From CAVVFX01 sp963747535 (GTDB lineage: Bacteria > Acidobacteriota > Terriglobia > Bryobacterales > Bryobacteraceae): a stretch of DNA of 64,000 nucleotides. The DNA is taken from contig CAVVFX010000006.1 of the NCBI GenBank assembly GCA_963747535.1, positions 186,001 through 250,000 of the forward strand, in the 5' to 3' direction. The translations under genes and the position numbers were made by a program. Each line of letters begins with the position of its first letter. Position 1 is the first letter of the stretch. Positions 26,626-39,026 of this stretch are shown one piece after another. The notes under the pieces were generated by a model. It was given only the letters and a program-made list of their open reading frames with translations. It was not told the DNA's origin and did no database searches.

Positions 26626-27816
26626 TTACTCAATAGCGGCGTTGGCTAACTGAATGAACGCCGTTTGTTCATCGGCAAGATCGCCCCCGCCATTGGTCCG
26701 CTGATACAGGATAATACCGATCAGGTCGCGCTTGGGATCGACAAACGCATAAGTGCGATAAGCACCGCCGTGGCTGTAAGTGCCAATCGAGTTGTAACGA
26801 AACATACCATTGGCGTCCTTCACGATTCCCCAACCGAGTCCATAGCCGACGCCGGGGGCGAACCCGGCTTTAAGGTCGCCCGTTTGCACTGTAGTCATTA
26901 GTTCGACAGCCGCTGGCGAGAGTACGCGGTGGGCGCCGAAGTTACCCTTGTTGAGCATCATTTGGTAGAACCGGACCAGGTCGGAAGCCGTGCTGTAAAT
27001 TCCGCCTTCGGGCATGGGGTATTTCCAGCCCTTGCGCAACGCGTCGGCATCGGCAGGTTTGAGGGTCCCGTGGTCGTCCGTGTAGACCGTAGCCAGCCGG
27101 CTGATCTTCTCTTGCGGAATCCAGAATGAAGTGTCGCGCATGCCCAGCGGCTTGAATATCTTTTCGTCGACCACCTGCTCGAATGGCTTTCCGTAGACAA
27201 CTTCCAGAATGCGGCCCAGCGTAGCAATGCCGTTATTGCTGTAACTCCACTTCGCTCCCGGTTCGAACTCGAGCGGTTGTTGCGCCGCATCCGCGACCAC
27301 TTCCGCCAGAGTGTGTGTCTTCCGTTCAAATCCTTTGGAAGATCCCGCGGGAACGCCGGAAGTGTGCGTCATCAAGTCCCGAAGGGTGACGGGATGCACC
27401 GGCGCGGCGTCCGTTTTCAGCTTTTGTCCCTTGAATTCGGGGAGATATTTTTCCACCGGATCATTGATCGAGAGGAGTCCATCGTCGACCAGCGTCATGA
27501 CGGCGGCGCAGGTGATCGGCTTGGTCATCGACATAATCTGGAAGAGTGTGGTGGTGCGCATGGGCGTGCGCGTGTCGCGATCCTGCCAGCCCACCGCCTC
27601 CAGGCTGGCGACTCGTCCGTGACGGGCCACCAGCGTCACGAATCCAGCCGCGGTCCCTTGATCCACGAACGCCTGCATGCGCGGGCGAATTTTGGCGAGT
27701 ACCGTCGCATTCAACCCCGCGACGGTAGGGGCCGGCACGGATACGGGTGCTTGTAACGGAGGAGTTGCCGCTCGGAGAAGCATAGCGCAGGCGACGAGCG
27801 CGACCGGTTGTCTCAT
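26626..27816 (-). CDS. Secreted serine hydrolase, class C beta-lactamase/EstB family
   Basis: 396 residues from ATG 27816, preceded by GGTGG. A signal peptide (LVACAMLLRAATPPLQA) leads into the penicillin-binding fold: SMTKPITCAAVMTLV (S-x-x-K nucleophile), KWSYSNNG (Y-x-N), and YSHGGAYRTYAF (third motif, HGG in place of KTG). HGG is typical of the esterase or D-aminopeptidase branch, so true beta-lactam resistance is unlikely. It follows the aldo/keto reductase by 4 nt and shares its transcript. Confidence 0.88.
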   Translation of the reverse strand: MRQPVALVACAMLLRAATPPLQAPVSVPAPTVAGLNATVLAKIRPRMQAFVDQGTAAGFVTLVARHGRVASLEAVGWQDRDTRTPMRTTTLFQIMSMTKPITCAAVMTLVDDGLLSINDPVEKYLPEFKGQKLKTDAAPVHPVTLRDLMTHTSGVPAGSSKGFERKTHTLAEVVADAAQQPLEFEPGAKWSYSNNGIATLGRILEVVYGKPFEQVVDEKIFKPLGMRDTSFWIPQEKISRLATVYTDDHGTLKPADADALRKGWKYPMPEGGIYSTASDLVRFYQMMLNKGNFGAHRVLSPAAVELMTTVQTGDLKAGFAPGVGYGLGWGIVKDANGMFRYNSIGTYSHGGAYRTYAFVDPKRDLIGIILYQRTNGGGDLADEQTAFIQLANAAIE

Positions 27817-27820
27817 GTCA

Positions 27821-28804
27821 TTACCACCTTGCGTGTACCAGACCGCGAATCCGGGAGTCGTAGATTCTGCGGATGGTCTCCATAGTATCAGCCGGAAGGT
27901 CCGGCAATTCGGACGCTGCACAATTCTCCGCGACTTGCTCCGGGCGCTTACCTCCGGGGATGGCGCAGGTGACCGCGTCGAACATCAGGACCCAGCGTAG
28001 CGCCAATTGTGACAGGCTGATGCCGGCGGGCGCCAGTTTGCGCATCTCTTCGACGGCTTCGAGCGCGGTGTCATAGTCGACGCCGGAAAATGTCTCACCG
28101 ACATCAAACTTCTCCCCGTGGCGATTGAAGTTGCGATGATCGTTCTCCGCGAACTGCGAGGTGCGTGAGAGTTTGCCGGTCAGCATTCCGCTGGCGAGGG
28201 GCACCCGTGCCAGGATGCCGACCTTGCGCAGTTTTGCCTGGGGGAAAAGTACTTCGGCAGGCCGCGGACGAAAGCAGTTGAAGATGATCTGCACCGTCTG
28301 GATGTTGGGAAACTCAATCGCCTTCAAAGCTTCTTCCACGCGCTCCACGCTCACGCCGTAATAGCGGATTTTACCCGCTCTTACCAGGTCGTCGAGCGCA
28401 GCGAACACCTCCGGACGATAATAAACATCGGTCGGGGGGCAGTGCAGTTGGACCAAATCCAGGCAATCGGTGGATAGGTTGCGCAGGCTGTCCTCGATGA
28501 ATCCTGCCAGATTCGAAGCGGTGTAACCGTCGGCGGTATGCGGAGCCAGGCGGCGTCCGGCCTTGGTAGCGACTACGATTTCTTCTTTGCGCTCTCGTTT
28601 CAACTGCGCGATGAGGCGTTCGCTGCGCCCCATGCCATAAACATCGGCGGTGTCGAGCAAATTCACGCCCGAGTCGATGGCCTTATTCAGCGCGGCTAGA
28701 GATTCGGTGTCGCTGACATTGCCCCAAGCTCCACCGATGGCCCAGCCGCCAAAACTGATGTCTGAAACTTTCCAACCAGTCCGTCCTAACTCGCGATAGT
28801 GCAT
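27821..28804 (-). CDS. Aldo/keto reductase
   Basis: About 328 residues from ATG 28804 (MHYRELGRTGWKVSDISFG), the usual AKR start; an upstream in-frame start adds a non-homologous leader. The TIM-barrel NADPH-dependent oxidoreductase is recognisable from GVNLLDTADVYGMGRSERLI (catalytic Asp and Tyr), VVATKAGRR (Lys), LVQLHCPP (His) and the C-terminal cofactor loop AIPGGKRPEQVAEN. It reduces carbonyls, often sugars. It is upstream of the serine hydrolase gene with a 4-nt gap. Confidence 0.92.
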   Translation of the reverse strand: MHYRELGRTGWKVSDISFGGWAIGGAWGNVSDTESLAALNKAIDSGVNLLDTADVYGMGRSERLIAQLKRERKEEIVVATKAGRRLAPHTADGYTASNLAGFIEDSLRNLSTDCLDLVQLHCPPTDVYYRPEVFAALDDLVRAGKIRYYGVSVERVEEALKAIEFPNIQTVQIIFNCFRPRPAEVLFPQAKLRKVGILARVPLASGMLTGKLSRTSQFAENDHRNFNRHGEKFDVGETFSGVDYDTALEAVEEMRKLAPAGISLSQLALRWVLMFDAVTCAIPGGKRPEQVAENCAASELPDLPADTMETIRRIYDSRIRGLVHARW

Positions 28805-28882
28805 AAAGAACAGAGTATCGTGCCAAGAATGTGGGGCGGACGCCCTCGTCCGCAAGCGCGCCCGGGTCGCCTCGCATGCTCT

Positions 28883-30334
28883 TCACTGGCGAGGCAATTC
28901 GGCCAGTAACCGGTGGCCACGATAATATACGAATGCCTGTGGCGTTCGATCGTTTCCGCAATCAGGTAAAGGCGTTTCGGTATAGTAATTCAACCCGTAG
29001 CGCCAATCGCGCGGCACATCTTGCTTCACGCAAACCGGAACACCCGCCGATCGGATTTGCCGGGCCACCGGACGTGCCGTAGCAACGGCATCGATAGCGG
29101 GGAAAGTCTCGATCTTAATCCAGAGATAACCCGTGGCGGCTACGAGCGCCACCAGCGACACGGATAACGGACGATTTGGGATGAAGAGAACAATCGCGGC
29201 GACGAGCAGCGCGGCAAGGCCCGGCCACACCGCCGCAGGCGCGATGGCGTGGGGATCTTTGCTCATCCAAACCGGAAGCATTCTCATAAGAGCAGGAAAT
29301 GCGCAACAGGCAAGTGCGGAAAGTCCGACAACCACGCGGCCAGCGGTCTGCGCCTTTTCCAAGGCGACGCCGGCGGCGACCGCGATTGGCGGCAATAGAG
29401 GAAGCATGTACCCCGGAAGCTTGTTCGGCGATTTGGAGAAAAAGATGAAACCCCAGATCACCACAACCATAAGGAATCGAATGCGCATATCCGAATACAG
29501 ATTGCGGCGGACGAGCAGCACCGGCACCGGAGTCCACGGGAACAATGCGACGGGGAGCCACGTGAAATAGAACCACCATGGCTGGACGTGCTGCAAGCTG
29601 GGGGAAATAAATCGTTGGAATTGCTGTTGGATGAAAAGCGTTTGCAGAAAGATGGCTCCATTGCGCAGATAGCAGGCGACATACCACGGCGCTGCGATGA
29701 GCAGGAAGAGCAACACCGGCCTGGCACGAAAGAGGTCGCGCCAACGGTTACGTCCGAACCAGAGCACGGGAAGAGCGAGCACCAGAGGCGGGCCGCTTTT
29801 CGCGAGGAACGCAAAGCCAAGCGCTACAGCCGCGCCACTCAGCCAGCGGCTATCTCCTGTCCGCAGCCATGGCAAAGTGAACAGCAGCGCCAAACCGAAC
29901 ATCGCGGACATCGGAATGTCGGTGACGGCTAATCCGCTATACGCAACCCACATGCCCGAGGTCGCCAGGATCATCGTGGAGCACGCGGCCGCGACAACTC
30001 CGAACTCCCGCCGGAGGATCCAGAAGAACGCGATTAGAAAGGCGACACTGAGCAGCGCCACAGGCAAGCGCGGCGCAAGACCGTTCGAGAGTCCCGCTCG
30101 AAATCCGGCCGCGATCATCCAGTACAGCAACGCAGGCTTCTCGTACCATCCTTGGCCCCACAGGCGCGGTGTGATGTAGTCCCCGCGGGACGCCATCTCA
30201 CGTCCGATAGAGGCGTAACGAGGCTCATCGGCGCTGTAGAGTCCCATGCGGTCCAGGCCGTAGAGATAGAGGATGAGCAAGGCTAGTCCGCCGGCTATGG
30301 CGAGCATGCGCCATTGCGCGGCACGCTGAAGCAT
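28883..30334 (-). CDS. GT39/ArnT-like membrane glycosyltransferase
   Basis: 483 residues with about ten hydrophobic segments. The first extracytoplasmic loop carries the GT-C/PMT acidic motif in SADEPRYASIGREMASRGD, matching ArnT-type enzymes that move a sugar from an undecaprenyl carrier to lipid A or protein. RLWGQGWYEKPALLYWMIA is also typical of the family. The C-terminal soluble part is short. Substrate is unknown; ArnT itself modifies lipid A with aminoarabinose, but no arn genes are nearby. Confidence 0.88.
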   Translation of the reverse strand: MLQRAAQWRMLAIAGGLALLILYLYGLDRMGLYSADEPRYASIGREMASRGDYITPRLWGQGWYEKPALLYWMIAAGFRAGLSNGLAPRLPVALLSVAFLIAFFWILRREFGVVAAACSTMILATSGMWVAYSGLAVTDIPMSAMFGLALLFTLPWLRTGDSRWLSGAAVALGFAFLAKSGPPLVLALPVLWFGRNRWRDLFRARPVLLFLLIAAPWYVACYLRNGAIFLQTLFIQQQFQRFISPSLQHVQPWWFYFTWLPVALFPWTPVPVLLVRRNLYSDMRIRFLMVVVIWGFIFFSKSPNKLPGYMLPLLPPIAVAAGVALEKAQTAGRVVVGLSALACCAFPALMRMLPVWMSKDPHAIAPAAVWPGLAALLVAAIVLFIPNRPLSVSLVALVAATGYLWIKIETFPAIDAVATARPVARQIRSAGVPVCVKQDVPRDWRYGLNYYTETPLPDCGNDRTPQAFVYYRGHRLLAELPRQ

Positions 30335-30451
30335 TCGATCAATTATCGCGCGGGCTCCTGACTCGTGTGACAGATTTCGGAGGCAGTTGCAAAATTAACC
30401 GTCGGGCAGCCAATCCTGGCTGCAGTAGCACGCCGCGCTTCAAAGGCCCCC

Positions 30452-30499
30452 GTAGGGCGGACCGTCATTTTTGTGGTCTGCCAGGCTGCGAAGCGCGCC
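30452..30499. repeat. REP-like double hairpin (family A), copy 3
   Basis: GTAG at the 5' foot, then GGCGGACC pairing imperfectly with GGTCTGCC, and a degenerate second hairpin (GGCTGCGAAGCGCGCC). It lies between two minus-strand genes. Confidence 0.6.
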
Positions 30500-30531
30500 G
30501 CATTCAGTCACGTCGCGAACTGCGGCGTTAG

Positions 30532-31752
30532 CTACTGCACACCAGAGGCATGCGACGACGAGGCCTGCCGCACACGAGCGAGCCAGGATTCTAAAACGAA
30601 CTTTTCTTTTTGTGTTTGCCATGCGGATTCAGTGAGCACGTTCAATTTGTCGTGCGGAATATAGGGAATGTTGTTGCCCAGGGCCATGGTGCCGCCTTCC
30701 CGATGCTCGTCGGCGTACGTCTTGTCCATCGGGACATTATTCTTTGCGGCCCATTCGCTGATGTGCGTCTCGTCGCGCGAAATCGCGTTCCAGTCCGGGA
30801 AACTCAGCTGTCGATTCAACCATTCGCCGACGGGACGAGTCACAAAATAGGGACGATGCCCGCCTTCCGGAGTGAAGCTATACTCAAACGCCTTTTTAGC
30901 ATCGGGCCCGAGCAGCTTAGTTGCGCGGTCGCGCATGTCGCGGAAGAACGCATCGCCGTGCGTTGGAATCTTGACTACTTCATCCGCGCTGCCGTTGTGG
31001 ATGAGCACGGCTGCGTGCTGCGCGCTGAGCGCGAACAACACCGCGCCGCGGTCGCCAAGGAACTGGAGCGATTGATAAGGGATGGCCTGGCACATCTTCT
31101 TACTGCTGGAGTCCAGGGTTTCACCGGGGCCGTCGAGCACAGCGCCCGCCACGGGAGCGCAGGCATGCAAACGCGTCTCCACCGCGCAGGCGAAGGACAC
31201 CACAAAGGATCCCATCGAGTATCCGGTCACGGCAATGCGGCTGGGATCCACATCGTGGCGCAGGATCAGGTAACTCGTCGCCTGGCGGATGTCGGTCATC
31301 ATGAGGCCTCCCATCCAGCGGCCGTTCTCGTCGGGCGGCACATATTTGTCGTGCGCCCGGGTTCCGGAACTGTGCTGTGAATTGCGCTCGCCTTCCCCGA
31401 TGGGATCGTAGGTGAGAACGACAGCTCCGGCGCGCGCGTAGAGCACGCCCGCGTAGAACGCATACCACGTGTATTTATCGCCGCCATGTCCGTTTACGAT
31501 GATGATGGCCGGACGCTTGATCGAAGTATTGGCCCGATGGTAGACGATCGCCGGCACACGCATGTTGAGCTGCGTGTCGTAAGTAACGCGATCGGCTACA
31601 ATGCCGGGCTCTACTTCAAAGCTGCCGTGGTTTTCGGTGTCCAGCGCCGGGAGGGGGTTGGGGACGTGGAGGGTCTCCTGAATCTTGGCGCGAAGACCCC
31701 CAGGGTCGCTGAGGACGCCTGCAGCCATGAAAGCCAGAATGAGAGTTCGCAT
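30532..31752 (-). CDS. Secreted acetyl-xylan esterase/dienelactone-hydrolase-like enzyme
   Basis: About 406 residues from ATG 31752, which gives a signal peptide (RTLILAFMAAGVLS). Alpha/beta hydrolase elements: RPAIIIVNGHGGDKYTWYAF, VVLTYDPIGEGER, IAVTGYSMGSFVVSFACAVE (nucleophile Ser in GYSMGS), HNGSADEVVKIP (probable Asp region) and PEGGHRPYF (His). The family includes acetyl-xylan esterases and related deacylases. It is consistent with the cluster of secreted plant-polymer esterases around it. Confidence 0.82.
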   Translation of the reverse strand: MRTLILAFMAAGVLSDPGGLRAKIQETLHVPNPLPALDTENHGSFEVEPGIVADRVTYDTQLNMRVPAIVYHRANTSIKRPAIIIVNGHGGDKYTWYAFYAGVLYARAGAVVLTYDPIGEGERNSQHSSGTRAHDKYVPPDENGRWMGGLMMTDIRQATSYLILRHDVDPSRIAVTGYSMGSFVVSFACAVETRLHACAPVAGAVLDGPGETLDSSSKKMCQAIPYQSLQFLGDRGAVLFALSAQHAAVLIHNGSADEVVKIPTHGDAFFRDMRDRATKLLGPDAKKAFEYSFTPEGGHRPYFVTRPVGEWLNRQLSFPDWNAISRDETHISEWAAKNNVPMDKTYADEHREGGTMALGNNIPYIPHDKLNVLTESAWQTQKEKFVLESWLARVRQASSSHASGVQ

Positions 31753-31764
31753 GAATCCTTGTGT

Positions 31765-31782
31765 GACAGACTTTGGTCGGTC
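31765..31782. repeat. Possible degenerate family C palindrome
   Basis: GACAGAC-TTTG-GTCGGTC pairs at six of seven positions and shares the GACAGACTT core with the csm-junction palindrome. It lies upstream of the esterase start in a divergent gap of about 170 nt that shows no gene. Confidence 0.35.
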
Positions 31783-31926
31783 CGTTACCAAACTAACTTT
31801 AACGCGAATTGCAGGTGACGGTCGCCGCCGCTGGAGGCGTCATAATGGAGATTGGTAGGACTCGAAATCGAGCTTCTCGGCCGGGAAATGCTGGCAGGTC
31901 CAGGCGCGGTCGACAACAGGCAATTG

Positions 31927-32325
31927 ATGCGGACGGTGCTAGCGGTAGCCGTAATCTTGTTGGGATGTAGCCGGGGCCCGAAAGAGCCGGTATTTCCGGA
32001 GAGCATCGCGCCTGCGTGGACCAGATTGGCCGTGCACCCGATTGGCGTATCTCAGTTTCCGCGTGCCATTCGCGAAAGCGGGATTGAGCGGGGTTGGGAA
32101 GCGGAATATCGCGCAGCCGACGGCGCGGTGGCAGTCATAGATGTATACGCCGTACGGTCGAATACGCAGGGGCTCGACCTGGTCCAAAGATGGCGGCCGG
32201 AACGTAACAACGCCCAGTTCTACACGGATCATTTTGTCCTGAATATAGCGTGGCAGCAGGCGAAGCATGATGAACTGGCGTCGCTGGTCAGGTCCCTGCC
32301 CAAGCTGGTGGAAGGGCCTCAGTAA
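31927..32325 (+). CDS. Small lipoprotein of unknown function
   Basis: About 132 residues from ATG 31927, which places a signal sequence with lipobox directly at the N-terminus (LAVAVILLGCSRG, Cys near residue 13). The mature part is about 118 residues with an aromatic- and charge-mixed C-terminus (HFVLNIAWQQAKHDELASLV) and no recognised motif. It is not obviously part of an operon. A longer reading would add a leader without homology signs. Confidence 0.65.
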   Translation: MRTVLAVAVILLGCSRGPKEPVFPESIAPAWTRLAVHPIGVSQFPRAIRESGIERGWEAEYRAADGAVAVIDVYAVRSNTQGLDLVQRWRPERNNAQFYTDHFVLNIAWQQAKHDELASLVRSLPKLVEGPQ

Positions 32326-32805
32326 GCAGAAATTGATCCGCGCACATTCCACTCTTTTCGGTCACAACACCTTCCCGATGAACCGAAATGACTTACCTCC
32401 TCCTCCCCGCCTCAGCCCCCGTAAGCTATAAGTAGGATGGAATTATCAAAAGAATCACCGCTTCACAACCAGTTGCGCCGTCGCGAGAAATGCTAGATGA
32501 CCAAACGAACCCGATCTCCAATAACAACAGTGTTATCAGCTACTTGCAGAGACAATTCTGCCCCCGATCTCCCCATCCGCGTGTCCGCGTGCATTCGCGG
32601 CCCAATGTTTTTCAAGCCCCGGCTTTGATGTATTATGAGGTGTCGTCACCTCCGTGCGTGGCCACGGAATCAATGTTTTCGGAAGTAACTTTTTCCGCCG
32701 CGATCGTCAGTCCTCCTTCGACCCCTTGGCCGGCAAGAATCGGCTCCACCGCTACCTGCACAGCCCAAATAGCATATAATTCTAAGCTTTCAACCTAGAC
32801 CTCCC
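32326..32805 (+). other. 480-nt intergenic region ahead of the P-type ATPase operon
   Basis: No convincing gene was seen. A plus-strand reading frame at 32490-32798 has no family signature and no supporting SD, so it is not called. The stretch holds a small perfect hairpin GAGGTG-TCGT-CACCTC (32637-32652) and a -10-like TATAAT just before the ATPase start. A leader-RNA regulator cannot be excluded. Confidence 0.5.
32775..32780 (+). promoter_or_regulatory. Candidate -10 box of the ATPase-SPFH operon
   Basis: A consensus TATAAT lies 25 nt upstream of the ATPase ATG. No good -35 hexamer stands at 16-18 nt, so activation by a regulator or another sigma factor is possible. This is a candidate only. 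Confidence 0.4.
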
Positions 32806-35797
<2,992 letters not shown>

Positions 35798-35805
<8 letters not shown>

Positions 35806-36703
35806 TTCCATGATTCCCGATAAATACAAAAAATACTACCCGGCAGCCGGCGCAATCGCGGCGCTCCTGCTCATCTATCTCACCTTCTTTTCTGTTCGCG
35901 AAACCGATTTTGTGCTGGTCACGCAGTTCGGCCGTCCGGTCCGCACCATCACTGACGCGGGTCTGCATATGAAGTGGTTCTTCCAGACCAACCTTTACTT
36001 CGACAAGCGGCTGCGCATCTACAATCCGCGCCCTTCGGAGTTCCTGACCCGGGACAAGAAGAACGTCGTGATCGAGAATTACGTCGCGTGGCGGATCCAG
36101 AATCCGGAGCGCTTCGTACAGACTGTCGGCGACCCGATCGCCGCGGAGATGCGTCTGCACGACATCATCTGGTCCGGCCTGTCAGCCGCTCTCGGCACGC
36201 ACGATCTGGAATCCATCGTTTCGCCTGCGGCAGACAAGATTAAAGCCGGCGAGATGCTCGATAATCTAACCGATCTCACCGATCGTGCGGCGCTCGCGCA
36301 GTACGGAATCGAAGTGCTCGACGTGCGTATCAAGCGTCTCAATCTTCCCGAGCAGAACAAGCAGAGTGTTTACGCCCGTATGCGCGCGGAACGCGAGCGC
36401 ATCGCCCGGCAGTATCGTGCGGAAGGTGAAGAGCAGGCGCTGAGCATTCGAGCCGATGCCGACAAACAGAAGGAAGAGATTCTCTCGGTCGCTTACAAAG
36501 AAGCTGAAAAGGTACGCGGCGAAGGCGATGCGGAATCGACGCGTATCTATAGCGCGGCTTACTCCCGTAATCCCCGATTCTACAAATTGCTCCGCACGCT
36601 CGAATCATATAAGAAGATCCTGGACGACAAGACCACCGCGATTCTTAGTTCCGACTCGGAGTTACTCCGCGTGCTGACCCAGGGTGAAGCGGGAGTGCGA
36701 TGA
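35798..36703 (+). CDS. hflC: HflC-like SPFH membrane protein
   Basis: 301 residues; starts at ATG 35798 (overlapping the fusion gene by 8 nt) or ATG 35810. One N-terminal membrane segment (AAGAIAALLLIYLTFF) is followed by an SPFH domain (ETDFVLVTQFGRPVRTITDAG) and the classic HflC helical region with YARMRAERERIARQYRAEGE. HflC pairs with HflK to form a large cage that regulates the FtsH protease in known bacteria. Here both HflK-like domains and a P-type ATPase sit in the same operon and no ftsH is visible. Confidence 0.92.
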
Positions 36704-37701
36704 GTTCTTTGCTGAATCCGCCGGCTCTGGTGCCCGAGCGGGAACTTCCATCGGAGCCCGGCATCCAGGAACCCTACTGGTCGCGCCGTCGCATCATCCT
36801 TGGGTTGCTCGCGCTGTGGGTACTGTCGGGAATCTTTCTGGTGGCGCCGGATCAGCAGGCCGTCGTCACCCGTTTCGGTGCTGTTACGGAGCCGCGCGTG
36901 TTGCCCGGCATTCACTATGCAATGCCATGGCCGATCGACAGCGTCACCAAGCTGAAGGTCCAACAACTGCAGCGCCTGGTGATCGGCGGCGACATTCCGG
37001 ATAGTGTACTGGGCCGCAGCAATCCGCTCGCTTCGCAATTCATCACCGGCGATCAGAACATCATCAATATGCGCGTGATCGTGCAGTATTCGGTTGGTGT
37101 CCCGGCGGACTATCTGTTCCGCACCCAGGATGTTTCCAAGTCGATCGGCGCGGCCGTGGAAGCCGAACTCGCGCGCCGCATTGCGCATAGCGGCGTCGAC
37201 GACGTGCTGACTACCCAGAAGGTCGCCATCCAGGACGAGACGCGCGCCGCTGCTCAGAAGCGTATCAACGATTACCATGCTGGTGTGATTCTCTCGACGG
37301 TCAACATCGAGAATGTGACCCCGCCCGCCGAGGCCGCCGACGCATTTCGCGATGTGACCAACGCCCGCGCCGATACCACGCGCATCGTGAATGAAGCGGA
37401 GGGCTATGCCAACGACCTGATCCCCCGCGCTCGCGGCGAAGCCCAACAATTGCACGACTCGGCCGACGCCTACAAATTGTCGAAGGTCAACGACGCGGCC
37501 GGCGATGCCGCGCGCTTCGACCAGATGGAAGCCGAATACGCCAAAGCATCCGCGGTCACCGGCCACCGCCTGTACATTGAGACCATGGAGCAGATCATGC
37601 CCAAGATCAGGAAGATGATCGTCGATCCGGACGGCAATCTTGATCTGACCATTCTGCGCAAGGGGGATCCCGCGCCCGCCGCGCCCCCCAGGAAGCCGTG
37701 A
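36700..37701 (+). CDS. hflK: HflK-like SPFH membrane protein
   Basis: 333 residues; the ATG overlaps the hflC stop in ATGA. One membrane segment (IILGLLALWVLSGIFLV) and an SPFH domain (DQQAVVTRFGAVTEPRVLPG), then FITGDQNIINMRVIVQYSVG and the helical RIVNEAEGYANDLIPRARGE typical of HflK. Together with the fused copy this operon has two HflK-like domains and one HflC. The C-terminus ends in a short Ala/Pro-rich stretch as in HflK. Confidence 0.9.
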   Translation: MSSLLNPPALVPERELPSEPGIQEPYWSRRRIILGLLALWVLSGIFLVAPDQQAVVTRFGAVTEPRVLPGIHYAMPWPIDSVTKLKVQQLQRLVIGGDIPDSVLGRSNPLASQFITGDQNIINMRVIVQYSVGVPADYLFRTQDVSKSIGAAVEAELARRIAHSGVDDVLTTQKVAIQDETRAAAQKRINDYHAGVILSTVNIENVTPPAEAADAFRDVTNARADTTRIVNEAEGYANDLIPRARGEAQQLHDSADAYKLSKVNDAAGDAARFDQMEAEYAKASAVTGHRLYIETMEQIMPKIRKMIVDPDGNLDLTILRKGDPAPAAPPRKP

Positions 37702-37704
37702 CCC

Positions 37705-38220
37705 ATGAGCAAGGAGCGAAAAGCAGCGGTCGTCACAGTCGTTGTGCTCCTCGGCGCGTTTGCGGTCGTCCTGGGACAAAAGAATGGCTGGCGCGTTTCA
37801 GCGGTCAGCGATCAGCTTTCCCAGGTCTCGCTCAAACCGCAGCCCAAACCCGATCCCACGCCGCAGGATGCCATTTACGCCATGCTCGACGCGGCCCGGG
37901 CCGGCGACGTGAAGGCTTATCTCGCCAATTATTCCGGACAGATGACGCCCGCTCTGCAGCAGTCGATCAGCGAGACGACCGAACCGAAGTTCGCGCAGTA
38001 TCTCAAAGATTCCAACGCAGCCATCAAAGGTATTGCCATCTCGGAGCCGCAGCAACTCACCGACACTCAGGTAAAGGTGCGTGTCGAGTATGTGTACCAG
38101 GATCGTAACGAGGCCCAACTCATGTATCTCGAAAAGCAGTCCGGCGTCTGGAAAATCACGCAAGTGGATTCGACTGAGCGGGTGAAAACGCTGGTGCCGT
38201 ACGGCACGCCGGTGCAATAA
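37705..38220 (+). CDS. Membrane-anchored NTF2-like protein of unknown function
   Basis: 171 residues, starting 3 nt after the hflK-like stop. One N-terminal membrane segment (AAVVTVVVLLGAFAVVLG) is followed by a Lys/Pro-rich linker (LKPQPKPDPTP) and a compact domain of about 115 residues (AMLDAARAGDVKAYLANYSG ... QSGVWKITQVDST) with the helix-sheet pattern of NTF2/SnoaL-like or DUF4878 proteins. The position makes it a constant partner candidate of the SPFH-ATPase system. No catalytic residue is evident. Confidence 0.7.
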   Translation: MSKERKAAVVTVVVLLGAFAVVLGQKNGWRVSAVSDQLSQVSLKPQPKPDPTPQDAIYAMLDAARAGDVKAYLANYSGQMTPALQQSISETTEPKFAQYLKDSNAAIKGIAISEPQQLTDTQVKVRVEYVYQDRNEAQLMYLEKQSGVWKITQVDSTERVKTLVPYGTPVQ

Positions 38221-38221
38221 C

Positions 38222-38899
38222 ATGCGATTCATCCTCCTCATCCTGAGCATCTCCCAGCTACTTGCGGCCGACGACTGGCATCCACTCTTCGACGGCAAAT
38301 CTTCGGAGGGTTGGGTCGAAGTGACCGGCAAACCCTTCCCGCCCAACTCCTGGACAGTGGACGACGGCTGCCTCAAAACAGTTGTCCGGCTGGGAGGAGC
38401 GCAGGATATCCGCACCGTGGAAAGCTTCCGCTCGTTTGACCTGCAATTCGACTGGAAGGTCCTCCAGAACGGCAACTCCGGCGTCAAATATCTCCTGCAG
38501 CACATCGACGAGTGGAACAATGCACTGGGCCGTCAGGCTCGCGCCCGAGGTCTCGAATATCAACTGGCCGACAATCACGGCCCTGATGCAGTCGAACCCG
38601 CCCGGTCAGCAGCGTCACTCTATTCAGCCATCGCGCCACAGCCGCCGACGACGCCGGCGATAGGCAAATTCAATCACTCGCGCATCATCGTCAATGGCGA
38701 CTACGTCGAGCACTGGCTGAACGGCGTCCGGGTAGTCGAATTCGACCTCAAAGGACCCGAGGCCCAAAAAGTCTTTGGCGGGTTGCGCAAAAAGGGCGAG
38801 GATGCATCCACCCCCATCCAGCGCGACACCCCCATCAGCCTGCAAAACCACGGCACCGAAGCCTGGTTCAAAGACATAAAAATCCGCCGCCTCCGATAA
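38222..38899 (+). CDS. Secreted DUF1080 (3-keto-disaccharide hydrolase-like) protein
   Basis: 225 residues. A signal peptide (LLILSISQLLAAD) leads into the DUF1080/concanavalin-like fold: WHPLFDGKSSEGWV near the start, FDLQFDWKVLQNGNSGVKYL and NHSRIIVNGDYVEHWLNGVR. At least one DUF1080 protein family has been assigned 3-keto-glycoside hydrolysis, and many are in sugar-degrading clusters. It begins 1 nt after the NTF2-like stop, so it is transcribed with the ATPase-SPFH genes, perhaps only by position. Confidence 0.88.
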   Translation: MRFILLILSISQLLAADDWHPLFDGKSSEGWVEVTGKPFPPNSWTVDDGCLKTVVRLGGAQDIRTVESFRSFDLQFDWKVLQNGNSGVKYLLQHIDEWNNALGRQARARGLEYQLADNHGPDAVEPARSAASLYSAIAPQPPTTPAIGKFNHSRIIVNGDYVEHWLNGVRVVEFDLKGPEAQKVFGGLRKKGEDASTPIQRDTPISLQNHGTEAWFKDIKIRRLR

Positions 38900-38913
38900 C
38901 ACAGTCGGCCGCC

Positions 38914-38961
38914 GTAGGACAGACCATCGTCTTGTGTGGTCTGTCCGGCTGCGCAGCAGCC
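38914..38961. repeat. REP-like double hairpin (family A), copy 4
   Basis: GTAG followed by a 10-bp stem GGACAGACCA/TGGTCTGTCC and a 6-bp stem GGCTGC/GCAGCC with GCA loop, the clearest copy with 26541-26588. It lies between DUF1080 and rnpB and may double as terminator for the operon upstream. Confidence 0.75.
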
Positions 38962-38995
38962 GCGGTTCAATAACGGAAAAAGGACAACGGAAATC

Positions 38996-39023
38996 TTGCA
39001 CCTCCATGAGACACTGGTATCAG
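38996..39023 (+). promoter_or_regulatory. Candidate rnpB promoter
   Basis: TTGCAC (38996-39001) and TATCAG (39018-39023) are spaced by 16 nt. The predicted start six or seven bases later coincides with the first nucleotides of the RNase P RNA P1 helix. Confidence 0.5.
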
Positions 39024-39026
39024 ATG

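Noticed and set aside
26626..27816. Beta-lactam resistance gene
   Set aside because: The SxxK and YxN motifs are present but the third motif is HGG rather than KTG, which fits the esterase/peptidase branch of class C-like hydrolases.
32490..32798. Plus-strand 102-codon frame upstream of the ATPase
   Set aside because: No SD, no recognisable motif and biased composition. The stretch more likely is leader and promoter DNA.
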